From Zingiber officinale (Eukaryota; Streptophyta; Magnoliopsida; Zingiberales; Zingiberaceae): a stretch of DNA of 64,000 nucleotides. The stretch spans positions 37,806,063 to 37,870,062 of the forward strand of contig NC_056002.1 of assembly GCF_018446385.1 (NCBI RefSeq). The letters are read 5' to 3'. This document shows, piece by piece, positions 32,944-44,690 of the stretch (the stretch's first letter is position 1; each line of letters opens with the position of its first letter). Under the pieces are notes generated by a model. That model was not told where the DNA came from, made no database searches, and worked only from the letters and a program-made list of their open reading frames with translations. The position numbers were made by a program, and so were the translations under genes.

Positions 32944-35703
32944 TGTTGGAATGTATACTAAAAGCCTAGCTTTTTGTATAATATTTATTTAGAAATAAAG
33001 AATTACATTGGTCAAATGTCTACATTTATATACTAAGTGTAGTTGTTCAATTAATTTATATTGTAGATAACATGCTGTGTGATGTCACACACAGAAGATC
33101 ATATTATCAATTCCTTATAAATTATAAACAGTAGCTCACGACTAAGATGGATAAGAACAAACCATTAGAATAGTCGTAGTGTAATTTGGTATTAGTTTAT
33201 CTTGACTATAAAATTACACTAGTACACTCTGAGTGTATTGAGCAGGACCATTTAAGGTAAGTTCTTTTTATACTGACTGTATAAAAGAATAAGACCTTTG
33301 TTATTATGGAAGTGTGTGCTCTTAATCATGATATAATAACAAGCACATATACTCAATATTCATTTCTTTAATTTATCAAAGGGTGCGATTTAGTTTGATA
33401 AATCAATAGACCCGATAAGTTGGGAAATGATATTATTTATATGGTGTGTTGTTGATTATAGAATGAAACTGTGTCCTAGTAATCTAGGTTGATAATGTCC
33501 CCAAGAGGAGCTCATAAGGATTGTCATATAAATTTTGCAAGTGGACTTAGTCCGACATGACGATAAGGTTGAGTGGTATTACTCTTGGAGCTAGATATTA
33601 ATTAAGTGAGTTGTTAGTAACTCATTTAATTAGTGGACATTCTATATCTTAAACACAGGGAGACTAACACACTCATGATAAGAAGGAGCCCAATAGTAAT
33701 ATGGGATTGGTGCGGTAGTTCAATAATAACTCTTTAGTGGAATGAGATATTATTGATGAACTTGAGTTGGGCGTTCGGGGCGAACACGAGAAGCTTAAGT
33801 TCATCGGGAGACCAAAACCAATTCCTCCTCTCGATCCCTGTCGCAGCCTCTTATTTATAAAATCTTATATCCACCTATATCCACCTTCTTACCCATCCTT
33901 AGGTGGTCGACCAAGCCAAGCTTGGAGCCCAAGCAAGGGCCAACCAAGATAAAGCTTGGATAGGTTGAGGTGTGGCCGACCCTAGCTTGGAGCCCAAGCT
34001 TAGGTGGCCGACCACATAAAAAATAAAAGGAGTTTATTTTAAAATCTTTCCTTATGTGGAAGCCATGGTTTAAAAGAGAGTTTAAAATTTAAATCTTTCC
34101 TTTTATAGCTTTCTACAAAAAATTAAGAGAAAGGTTTGATATCTTTCCTTATTTATAGTTAAGAGGAAGATTTTAATTTTTGATAAAACTTTCCTTTTTT
34201 GTAACCATCCTCATGGTTTTAAAAAGAGAGTTTAAAATTTGAATCTTTCCTTTTATAGCTTTCTACAAAAGATTAAGAGAAAGGTTTGATATCTTTCCTT
34301 ATTTGTAGTTAAAAGGAAGATTTTAATTTTTGATAAAACTTTCCTTTTTTGTAACCATCCTCATGATTTTAAAAGAGAGTTTTAAAATTAAATTTTACCT
34401 TTTATAGTTTCTACAAAAGATTAAGAGAAAGGTTTGATATCTTTCCTTATTTGTAAACTGAAAGGAAGATTTTAATTTTGGAGAAAACTTTCCTTATTGT
34501 AATCATCCACATGTTTTAATAGAGAGATTTTAATTTATAAAAGTTTCCTTTTATAACCAACCATGAAGGGAATTTTTAAAGAGAAATTTTTATTTTAAAA
34601 ATTTCTGGAAACAAATTAGGAAGTTTTAATTTTGTGTTTAAAACTTTCCTTGTTTGGAGGATATGTAGGGGCTGGCCATTAAAAGAATAAAAGTAAATTT
34701 TAATTAAAATTTCCTTTCATTGGCAAGGAAATTAAGGAAGTTTTAATTAAAACTTTCCTTATTTGCCAAGACCAAGGAATATAAAAGAGAGGGTAGAGGT
34801 GCCTCACCTCACAACACATCTATTATTCCTCTCCTCTATTCCTTGGTGGTGGCCGGCCCTCATCTCCTTCCTCTCCTCCTTTTCTTCTTCTTTGGTGGTC
34901 GGCGGCATCAACCCTTGGAGCTTGGGTGGTGGCCGGATTTTGCTTGGAGAAGAAGTAAAGAAAGGAGACTTTGTTTCTTAGCATCCCTTGGAGCTTGGTT
35001 GGTGGCTAAAGTTCTTCGTCTCTAGGAGATTGTTGGTGGCTGAAACTTGCAAGGAGAAGAAGAAGGCTTGGGTGGATTCTCATCTCGGTAGATCGTCACC
35101 CACATGACGTCCGAGATAAGAAGAGGAATACGATAGAAGATCGTGAGGTCTATAAGCTACAAAAAGGTATAACTAGTTATTAGTTTCCGTATCATAACTA
35201 GTTAATCTTTTTGTTTAGATCTTGAAATACCAAACACAAGAGGCTAACGTTTCTAGGTTTCGAATTTATGATTCGAATTTGTGTTTCTTTTGTTTTTTGA
35301 TCTTGTGATTTGATTGTTCTTATTGGTTAAACCTAGGGTTACTATAAGGAGATTAAATATTGAATTTCGTTGAAAGGCTTTGTCTAGGAAGTGGTGGATG
35401 CTTCCATAACCAAGAAGGCCTAGTACTTCACCATGTTTAACCTAGAAGCCAATCTCTGAAATAAATATTTAATCAAATTTGTAACATAGGTGGATTTGGA
35501 TTAATAATGTTAAGCATCGTTTGCGATCCAAGTCTAAACTTCTAAGAATAGATAAATTGAATTTGCAATCAATAATGTTAAGTTCTGTTTGTAATTCCAT
35601 ATTTAATTTCTAAAGAACACAATAGATTGTTAGGAAAGGTTCAGGACTTGTACAAAATTTTTTTACAGGGGAACCGGTACGATATTCCGAGTAGCAACCA
35701 ACA
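32944..35703 (+). mobile_element. Copia family B2 solo LTR nested in the B1 LTR
   Basis: It starts TGTTGGAATGTATAC and ends GAGTAGCAACCAACA, with a perfect TGTGC duplication at 32939-32943 and 35704-35708. It contains about three tandem ~145-bp AT-rich units at 34065-34505, each with CTTTCCTTTTATAG and GGTTTGATATCTTTCC words. Confidence 0.9.
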
Positions 35704-35782
35704 TGTGCGTCCTCTTAATCCCTATATAATAACAAGCACGTATACTTAGTATTTATTTCTTTAACTTATCAAAGGGTGAGAT

Positions 35783-36698
35783 TGTAGGTGCAGCGGAGGT
35801 CGGCAAGAGGGGGGTGAATTGCCTGCACAAATTAAAACTACCCTTCTCGGATCTTTCAACTCGAAAGTGCAATAGCAATAATAAAAGGTAACTTAAAACA
35901 ATAAAGCTAAACAGAAGGATAGAGAAGATCGGGAGTTAACCTGGTTACAACCAAGAAGGTCATTAATCCAGGGCGATGAAAAGCGCGCACTGGAAAAATC
36001 TCCTTCTCTGAAGGCGGAGAAGCCTTTTACACTCTTACAGCTCAGAACTATTGCTCGGAATTGATTACAGAGTTGATAGAACAGTTGATTTCTAATTCCT
36101 AGTTCTAGAGGCCTTTATATAGCCTCTAGAAATTCTATCTCGGATGTCCGAGGCGCCTCCAATAGAGGTCCAAGGCGTCTCCATCGAGATAGTGGATAAA
36201 ACTTTATTCGAAAGCTCAACGTTCACTTCTGCCAGGTCCGAGGCGCCTCCAACAGGCATTGAAGGCGCCTTTAAGCTGGAGGTGCCTCTAAGCCTGATGG
36301 AGGCGCCTCCAAGCTGGCTGGCAGCTTTTTCCAGCTTGCTTGCTTCTTTGCTTCGTCTTCCGAAGTCCTGTTTTTTTGGGTGATTCCGGCCAACCGAAAT
36401 AGGGCTCACCCGAGCCCAATTTTCGACCTTCTCCTCGAGCAGCCTTCCTCCCGGCTTAACGTCCCTCGAACGCCGTGCACGTTCTTCTCGCCCACTAGTG
36501 TATTCTTCCGTAGCTCTCTCGTCCTTCGGACGCACCGAACCCGTCGGCTCCCTTCCCGTGCCATCCTTCTCGCTAGCTGCATCTTCCACTCGACTTCCTG
36601 CGCTCCTAAGCTCCTGCACACTCAGACACAGGGGTCAAACACAAAGCAGGACCTAACCAACTTCGTTGATCACATCAAAACACCCGCGGGGTTCAATA
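35783..36698 (-). repeat. 3' LTR of element C
   Basis: On the plus strand it starts TGTAGGTGCAGCGG and ends GGGGTTCAATA. Positions 36147-36312 contain five or more GGCGCC-centred palindromes of the type GAGGCGCCTC. The PPT, AAAAAGGGAGAGAT on the minus strand, adjoins its inner end. Confidence 0.9.
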
Positions 36699-37311
36699 AT
36701 CTCTCCCTTTTTGATGTGCATCAACCCAAGTTTAAGTTAGGGTAAAAAATAGACAAATAGTAATTTTAAAGAGAATTACTAAACTGACATTTTAAGCATA
36801 AATTTGTAATAAGTAAAATTGCAACTAAATAAAAGTTTAAGAGAATTTTTTTTTTGAAAAAATTATCTCCCCCTAGACTTGTACTAATCTCTCCCCCTTT
36901 GATCACAACAAAACAGGGTAAGAGTATGATATTTAAAAATATTTAGTAGATTTTTAAGTTAGAAGAATTTTGAGTAAGATGAATTTTTCAAAATTTTCTA
37001 AACAGAATGGAAATTTTCAAAATAATTTCTAAGTCAAAATTAATTTTTAGAATTAAAAAAAAAAATTCTAAGTAAACTGAATTTTTAGAATTTTTCAAAA
37101 ATTTTAAAAAAACTTTCAAAGCATTATTTAATTCTAGTTTAATGTTTTTTTAGAAAGTTAATTAAACATTGTATTTCAATATTTCAGCTTCCAGGTCGTG
37201 ACGAGGCACTAGGTCTTCTTGGTTATTGGAGTAACAACCACTTCCTTACACAAAGTTTCATAAAGAAATTCTTTGTTTAATTTTCTTTCTTGAAAGCCTT
37301 AATTAAATAAA
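36699..37311. other. element C non-coding 3' internal region
   Basis: AT-rich sequence between the gag tail and the 3' LTR, with CTCCCCCTA/CTCCCCCTTTGA pyrimidine runs at 36867-36902. No pol motif in either strand. Confidence 0.6.
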
Positions 37312-37620
37312 TTAATTTAGCACAGATTTCGGAACCCAATAGAGGTTCCTTCCTACAGAATTATTCAAAAATTTAGGGGGTACATATTTCTTGGATACTC
37401 TTCTAAGTTGACCCTGATGGTTTCTAATGTACCAATTCAATTTCCCATAAATTCTAATTTTTGATTTTGGAAATTTATTTAAACATGCATTATTTTTTAA
37501 TTTTTCAACTTCAATTTTTAATTTTTCATTTTCTGATTTTAGATTATCATACATCTCAAGTGGGCATGCTTTTGCTAATTTCATTTTCAATTCAATATTT
37601 TCTTTTTCTAATTTAAACAA
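37312..37620 (-). pseudogene. gag: element C gag, C-terminal coiled-coil part
   Basis: The frame encodes a heptad-like leucine/lysine segment and a C-terminal region ending YWVPKSVL. The same kind of ending (CWVPRSIF) closes the Gag of element A. It is out of frame with the upstream part, so this copy is broken. Confidence 0.65.
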
Positions 37621-37682
37621 ATCTTTAGAAAGAGATTTGATAAATTTAAATGACTGAGTAGGACTTAGAGCACGTACCTTAC

Positions 37683-38780
37683 TTACCTGATTTGGTGATG
37701 CTCTCCTTCATCGCTACTTTCTTCTTCTGAGGTTCCTCCCCTTTCATCTATGCTCATCTCTGAGCTTGAGTCGTCTTCGAAGAGATGGTTGGCCATTAGC
37801 GCTAACCCCGAGAATTCTTCGAGGTCTGATTCGGAGGATGAGTCTGACCATGTCGCTTTCAGGTTTTTGTATTTGGAGGATTCTGGCTTCTTGTACTTTA
37901 CCTTTTCCTTCTCTTTCTGTTTGCTCTTCAATTTCGGGCAATCATCCTTGATGTGCCCTTCTTCATTGTAATTGCAGTAACGGACTGTCCTTGTCTTTTG
38001 ATGACGTTTACTCAACTACGATCTAAATTTGTTAGATTTGAAAAACTTATTAAAACGTCTTACCATTAACGCAGCTTTGTTTTCGTCAATCGATGCGTCA
38101 GAGTCAGAAGCGTTTGTTTTTGCCTTTAAGGCAATGTTTTGACTAGTCTTCTCTACTCCATTGGGCTCTGCAACTCGAGATTCGTGAAGTTCAAAAGTAG
38201 AAAACAAATTTTCTAAAGTACTTACCTCGAAGTCCTTAGAGATGTAGTACGCATCTACTAAGGAGGCCCACTCTGGAGTTCTGGGGAAGGCGTTGAGCAC
38301 GTACCGGATTGAGTCCCGGTTTGTTACTTCTTCTCCAAGGTTGGTTAGTTGAGTTATTAACTCCTTGATCCTTGCTTGGAGTTGCGCTACCTTCTCGCCG
38401 TTGTTCATCCGAAGGTTCGTTAACTGGGTCCGGAGGATGTCGCGCCTCGCTAGCTTAGCTTCCGAGGTACATTTGTGAAGCTCCAGGAATTTTTCCCAGA
38501 GGTCTTTCGTGGAGTCGTAGCTTCCGATTCGACTTACCTCTTGTGGTGGCAGCACACTAAGCAGGTGGAATTCTGCCTTACCATTGGCGACAAAATCGGC
38601 TTGCTCCTTCTTGCTCCACGTGTTTTCTTCTTTATCTTTTGGAACTGCATAGCCATATTTCATAATTAAGAAAATGTCAAATTCAGTCTTGAAAAATATC
38701 TCCATCCTGCGTTTCCACGTCGCGAAGTCTCCGTCGAACTTCGGGGGAAGAATATTTGCTCTGGCCATCGTCTTGATCAT
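37683..38780 (-). pseudogene. gag: element C gag, core and zinc knuckle
   Basis: From the ATG at 38778-38780 a long frame encodes Copia Gag: a FDGDFATWKRRME segment, a TKDLWEKFLELHKC helix and an acidic linker. An in-frame TAG at 38016-38018 divides it from the knuckle region, which continues in the same frame to 37683. The knuckle has GHIKDDC but lacks the second cysteine. Apart from these lesions it looks recently intact. Confidence 0.78.
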
Positions 38781-38819
38781 TGTGCTTCAGTCGGCGGTTA
38801 GTCCTTCTGAGGTGGTCTC

Positions 38820-38832
38820 GCTCTGATACCAA
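38820..38832 (-). promoter_or_regulatory. primer-binding site of element C
   Basis: On the minus strand TTGGTATCAGAGC lies just inside the 5' LTR, complementary to initiator tRNA-Met. Confidence 0.85.
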
Positions 38833-38833
38833 T

Positions 38834-39749
38834 TATAGGTGCAGCGGAGGTCGACAAGAGGGGGGTGAATTGCCTGTACAAATTAAAACTATCCTCCTCG
38901 GATCTTTCAACTCGAAAGTGCAATAGCAATAATAAAAAGTAACTTAAAACAATAAAGCTAAATAGAAGGACAGAGAAGACCGGGAGTTAACCTGGTTACA
39001 ACCAAGAAGGTTGTTAATCTAGGGCGATGAAAAGCGTGCACTAGGAAAATCTCCTTCTCTGAAGGCGGATAAGCCTTTTACACTCTTACAGCTCAGAACT
39101 ATTTCTAGGAATTGATTACAGAGTTGATGGAACAGTTGATTTCTAATTCCTAGTTCCAGAGGCCTTTATATAGCCTCTAGAAATTCTATCTCGGATGTAC
39201 GAGGCGCTTCCAATAGAGGTCCAAAGCACCTCCATCGAGAGAGTGGATAAAACTTTATCCGAAAGCTCAACGTTCACTTCTGCCAGGTCCGAGGCGCCTC
39301 CAACAGGCATTGAAGGCGCCTTCAAGCTGGAGGCATCTCCAAGCCTGATGGAGGCGCCTCCAAGCTGGCTGGCAGCTTTTTCCATCTTGCTTGCTTCTTT
39401 GCTTCGTCTTCCGAAGTCCCGTTCTTTTGGGTGATTCCGGCCAACCAAAATAGGGCTCACCCGAACTCAATTTTCGACCTTCTCCTCGAGCAACCTTCCT
39501 CCCGGTTTAACATCCCTCGAACGCCGCACACGTTCTTCTCACCCACCGGTGTACTCTTCCGTAGCTCTCTCATCCTTCGGACGCACCGAGCCCGTCGACT
39601 CCCTTCCCGTGCCATCCTTCTCGCTAGCTGCATCTTCCGCTCGACTTCCTGCGCTCCTAAGCTGCAGCACACTCAGACACAGGGGTCAAACACAAAGAAG
39701 GACCTAACCAACTTGGTTGATCACATCAAAACACTCGCGGGGTCCAACA
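38834..39749 (-). repeat. 5' LTR of element C
   Basis: The same length as the 3' LTR (916 bp) with scattered, mostly C/T and G/A, differences. GGCGCC palindromes lie at about 39195-39365; several are degraded by transitions relative to the other LTR. Confidence 0.9.
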
Positions 39750-40993
39750 GAGATTTATTCGTTAAATCAATAGACCCGATGAGTTGGGAGATAATATTAT
39801 TTATATGGTGTGTTGTTGATTATAGAAGGAATCTATGTCCTAATTATTTAGGCTGATGACGCCCCCTTGAGGAGCTCATAAGGATTATCATATAAACCCT
39901 GCAGGTGGACGTAGTCCGACATGATAATAAAGTTGAATGGTAGTACTCTTAGAATCAGATGTTAATTAATTGGGTTGTTAGTAACTCAATTAATTAATGG
40001 ACATACGATATCTTAAACACAGGGAGATAAACACACACATGATAAGAAGGAGCCCATATTGTAATATGGGATTGGTGTGGTAGTTCAATAATAACCCTTT
40101 AGTGGTATGGTTTATTATTGATGGACTTGAGTTGGGTGTTTGGGTCGAACACAGGAAGCCCAAACCCATCAGGAGGCCTAAACCAATTCCTCCTCTAGGT
40201 CCCTGTTGTAGCCTCTATATAAAGCCTCACATCCACCCATCCACAACATGGTTTGGTTTGGTTTTTCTCTACCTTCCTAGGGCCGGCGGAAAGGGCTATA
40301 AGAAGGAGTAAGTGGTGCCCCCTAAAACCTAATTTTCCATAATTCTCTTCTCTTCCTTGTGGTCGACGCCCCTTCTTCCCTTGCTAGGGTTGGTGCCCCT
40401 CCCCTCCTCCTTGCCAAGGGTCGGCGCCCCTCCCCTCCTCCTTGCCAAGGGTCGGCGCCCCTCCTCCTTGCTAGGGTCTGCGGCCCTCCTTGCTAGGGTC
40501 TGCGACCCTCCTTGCTAGGGCCCACTACAAGAAAAACCCTCATAGACATCGGTTTTCCACCGTTGTCTATTACAAAATCGACCGATGTCTATGAAGGCGA
40601 TGTAAAAGGTCTGCCATTTTAGACATCGGGTTATAACCGGTGTAGTATCACTTAACGACACCGATTTTCAAATCGATTATGAATCGGTGTAGTATCACTT
40701 AACGACACCGTTTCAACAATGGTGTAAAACCGATGTAATATATGTTAATAACACCAGTTTTGGCAGCGGTGGAAAACCGATGTAATATCAGTATTGTTTA
40801 ACGATACCGATTCAATTTATGAAACAATGAAAAATCGATATTAATAACATTTTAATAGTGCAAAATTTAGTTAATATTATTATACATCGGTGTATCTAAA
40901 CACACCAAGTCAATATCCATGTAACCAACACATAAATATTATTCTTACAACATAATATTTCTCATAGTTACAATTTAATTAATTAGTACTTAT

Positions 40994-43439
40994 CTATCCT
41001 TCTTGTGCTCTTTGTGTTGTTTCTTGAAAAATTGCAATAGAGGCCCTCCTCTTGGGTTGAGCTGGTATAATACTCATTACTTGTGCCAGCGTAATCCTTC
41101 TTTCTCTATGCAGAGATTTAACTAAATCTTCCCCAGAAGTTTTATTTGTTAATAGACTATTCTCTTTATCTATTACTGGATGAGCACCTCTGCTTGTTTA
41201 ATGTCCTGAGGGTGACAACTGATTGATGATTCTTTGTAAAGGAGGCCTCCATCTTAAAGGAACCACTGGAGGCTTTGGGAACTTTGCAACATCCTTCTTG
41301 GTTGTCCTCTCACCATTTAATTGATTCTCCAGTTCTCTTACCTGAATAGAATAAAATAGTCAATATGGATATAAAGCAGTTTGTTGCTTACATAAGGGAA
41401 ATTAAAGATGCTGTAAATTCTACTCAAATAGAGATTGAAAATGAGATAAGTAACCTTTTGCTGGTAATTTTTACTTGTTTGCTCAGCTTCTTTGATCTGC
41501 ACATTTGAAATAATATGTTATAAGGCAACTGATTTGAAAGAAGCTAAATATAGTGATGCATGGTGTATAATAGATTATTATGATTTTTCTTGGAATATAT
41601 AAAATAGTTTATTCATACTATCTTCATTTGGTTCAATTACTATCAGTTGGATCACCTTCTTGAGGCCATTCAAGTCCCTCATAAGCTAGACTAATAAGTA
41701 TGTGGGCAATTTGGTCACTAGAACTTTGTTATGACTAACTTTACTTTTTTGCATTGGGTTGGCTTTAAAATTGGGTGAATAATTAGGGATGATACATCTG
41801 ATCAATTTTTGCAGTATATAGAAAGCAGAATGCCATATGTCTGCACTTGCAATTGACTATATAGTATCATCTTTTATAACCTATGAGCAAGACTTCTATA
41901 GGATCTGAAGTTCATATTACTACCTTATCTTGCAATGTTTTGAAAACATTCTCCCGAGATGCGTATTCAGCTGCATCAATTGCAAGCTTTCATTCAACCT
42001 TATGTTTTCTTTTTCACTTTGAAGGAGCTTATCAACCTGTACAATAACTCTTATTAGGCATCACATAATTGCAGAAGATACAAAACCTGCATATGTATTG
42101 CCAAATAGAACAAAATTTTAAAACTAGCAACAATAGCCCAATATGCAGTCGAAATAGATATACCATTTGTTTAAGCTTGAAACTCTCTGCTAAATCTGTC
42201 TACTTTCGGACAAGACCATGCTCAATGCCTCGGACTCTGCCAGCAAAGTTTCGTGAGCATAATGTTTCACCTAAATATGCTAAACTTAGGCTAATCTGTG
42301 CAAACATGAGTGTCTTGCAATCTCCTCCTATTGTGAATGAAAATTATCAGTGAAGGGTAATGCGTCAAATTTTCTTCTGGCAATAAAAAATAACGATATA
42401 AACTAGCTGTTGTTTTTGAACCTAAACAACAAGATCATCACAGCTAGATGTTTTACTATTCTTAAGGTTTTTTCTCACCTAAAGAGCTCTGGAGCAAATG
42501 TGTTAGCTTAGAGTTCTTGCAAAATACATCTCTCCTTTAGTACAATGAAAAATTCAAACTAGTTTAGATAGTAAAATAGAAGCATATGACTATGAGCATT
42601 AGAAGGAACCTATATGGAATGTGTGGGTTCATGGAGGCAAGAGCAGAGATCACATCTCCCAAAGTTGATAGAGACTTATTGATGAATTGAGATTCCTTCA
42701 GCCTCTCTCCTTCTACTTCAATCTTATTAAGACACTCACTACCAGCTAAATCAACCAACCACAATCTACTTGTGAACTTCTGACCATCTACAAAATTTTC
42801 ACCCTTAATAGTTACCCTCACCAAGCTGCAAAAAGCTTTAATATAATAAGCATGCTGGTCATCATAATAAGAAAATTTTTAAGTGATTTAAAAATGTCAA
42901 GTAGAAATCTAACAATCTTTCTATAAATGAGAATGTAAAGAAGGATCATAATCAAACAAAAAGCATAATTTGAATGGAAAACAGGAAGAAACTCACGAGT
43001 GAGAGCGTCTACTCAGCTCGTTAGAGTTTGTTGACCCCACAGATCTATTTCTTCCTCCATTTGTCAGAATTTCCCATACCTCATCTATGCTGCCAACTTG
43101 AGGTTCTAAAAGGCCAGGCACATCTTGCGTCCCATTTGATGCTTGCTTTATATCCAACCTTCAGAAAAACAACAAAGCCCAACAAATTGAACCTTTACTT
43201 TGCAAGAGGTAACAAAACAGTTTTCAATCATGCATGATTACAAATCCTTCCAGGATAATTCATATCTCATGAGAGAGCTTCTCTGTCCAGAAATTTTGAA
43301 TAGTTCTTCTAACTCTCTGTAATTAACGCCTCTATTCTCTGGAATCCCTTCCATTGTGAAAGTCTTTCCGGATCCAGTCTGTCCATAAGCAAAAATGCAA
43401 ACATTGAAGCCATCTAACACCGATTTCACAATTGGCAAA
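40994..43439 (-). pseudogene. captured kinesin-14 (C-terminal half of motor gene)
   Basis: Exon-like blocks separated by intron-like gaps follow the order of a plant kinesin-14. 43439-43255 holds the P-loop (GQTGSGKT) and RGVNYR. 43158-42997 holds a VWEIL block with NELSRRSHS (switch I region). About 42831-42612 holds LVDLAGSE (switch II) and [11 protein letters not shown]. About 42265-42160 holds FAGRVRG, followed by neck and coiled-coil blocks at about 42050-41930 and 41342-41222. A tail with a RRASIA motif ends at a stop at 40994. TAG interrupts the block near 42206 and TAA interrupts near 41200. The first block breaks off after MRYELS. Introns were kept, so capture was at DNA level. N-terminal domains are absent. 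Confidence 0.85.
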
Positions 43440-43465
43440 GTCTTTCCAGATCCGGTCTATCCTAA
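43338..43465 (-). repeat. short duplication of the kinesin P-loop coding segment
   Basis: The stretch encoding GSGKT (minus strand of about 43355-43382) recurs imperfectly at 43437-43462, where the first copy's exon begins. It ends in CCTAAACCCTAAACC. Confidence 0.5.
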
Positions 43466-44180
43466 ACCCTAAACCATATTAGGAACTATTCAGATGGATT
43501 CAGAAATTCACAAAATCATAATTAACTTGGTCATGAATCGATTTAACAAGAAGGTCAAAAGAAAATACTCACTTAATGATCAAAGCCTTTAAGTTGTATA
43601 TGTAGCGCGTCTAAGAAGCCCAACACACAAATCCTGTAGAAACAACAACAAAAAAAAGAGATAAATTTATAAGCCAGAAAACATGGCATATCAGTGAAAA
43701 GAATTAGCATAGACATAAAAGAAACTTGATAGTTCAAGGAATACATAAAACCAACTTAGCAATAGGAAATAACAACTCCTCAATCTAGCAAACAAAAATG
43801 ATAAAATAAACTCAGGATAGTGTTTGAGGAAATTCATCAAACACATTGCATGCATCAATCAATTAATACTTGCAATCAAGAGATCAAGAAGATGAAACTC
43901 TAATATTTTTTAGTTTCCACTATACTTGAGTTTCTAGGTTACACATGCAAGAACATGACCTTGACAAGCAAAGTTTCAAGCTTATTTAAGTTTCTAATAT
44001 GGATTGAGATGATTAGACCTAAAGCTACTTTGATTGTATATAATAAACACTATCAATCAATTGCTTATGATCAGGAAACCTGTGTCTATTTTTCTTGCAT
44101 AACCCATTTTAATTTCTTTTTACATTTGTTTTTTGTGAGAAAAATCAACACCTATCGTGAATATGGAACAAAAGGAGTTT
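43466..44180. other. CACTA interior between the captured genes
   Basis: AT-rich non-coding DNA. It may hold captured intron or promoter sequence of the kinesin gene; I see no motif. Confidence 0.4.
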
Positions 44181-44183
44181 ATT

Positions 44184-44690
44184 GGTATGCTAGTGCTGTT
44201 GACGCAGAGCATGGAAGGTGTTTGAGGAAATACCAGCCGAGGTAGGTGAAGGCGACCGGCAGGATGAGTGCTTGGAAGCCGATACTGGAGGTGAGGGTGT
44301 GGAAGACAAAGTAGTAGGCGTTGTCGTTCCTTGACTTCGTGATGGGGAGCTTGGTCAGGTGGCTGATCTCCTCTAGGTACCCGCGGATGCTTACCATGGC
44401 CTTGCGCATGGGGCTAGCCAGTGGCTAGGCATCCTCGGCGTGCGCGGTGTCACCGTCTGCGGGGTGGCCGACCGCGGGGTCGCCGAAGGCAACAGGGGCG
44501 ATCGCGTGAGTGATGAAGAGTGGAGCTGAGATGGAGGAGCGGAGACCGGCGGGCGAGAATGAGCTTCCATCACCGCTGCCAATTCTGGAGGCGGCGTCGG
44601 GGGATGGAATGCAACTCCATCACCTCGTCCTCCATGGGTCAAGCCGCCTACGCTGCTACCCTCTGCGTCCTCAGTCAAACACAAGGCAAG
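44184..44690 (-). pseudogene. captured first-exon fragment of an AATL1/LHT8-type amino-acid transporter
   Basis: The minus strand encodes a Ser/Pro/Thr-rich N-terminus with TPRSATPQ and TPRTPR words. In a second frame (frameshift near 44400) come VRGYLEE-like, HLTKL, PIT-SRN, NAYY, FHTL and SIGFQAL blocks up to LGW. This order is that of the N-terminus and first membrane segment of plant lysine-histidine-transporter-like 8 (AATL1) proteins. About seven residues expected between HLTKL and PIT are missing. Only the first part of the gene is present. Confidence 0.7.

Larger units (their letters stand above)
35783..39749 (-). mobile_element. element C: complete gag-only Copia retrotransposon
   Basis: Two LTRs of exactly 916 bp (35783-36698 and 38834-39749) are flanked by perfect GAGAT duplications at 35778-35782 and 39750-39754. 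The coding strand is minus, so the 5' LTR is the one at 38834-39749. The 2.1-kb interior encodes only Gag. It sits inside the B1 LTR. Confidence 0.92.

Noticed and set aside
36380..36745. 121-residue plus-strand frame, also present at 39431-39856
   Set aside because: It lies in the LTRs of element C on the non-coding strand, is Ser/Arg/Pro-rich and has no known domain.
43455..43475. Telomere-like CCTAAACCCTAAACC
   Set aside because: Only two units inside a CACTA element; too short to mean interstitial telomere.
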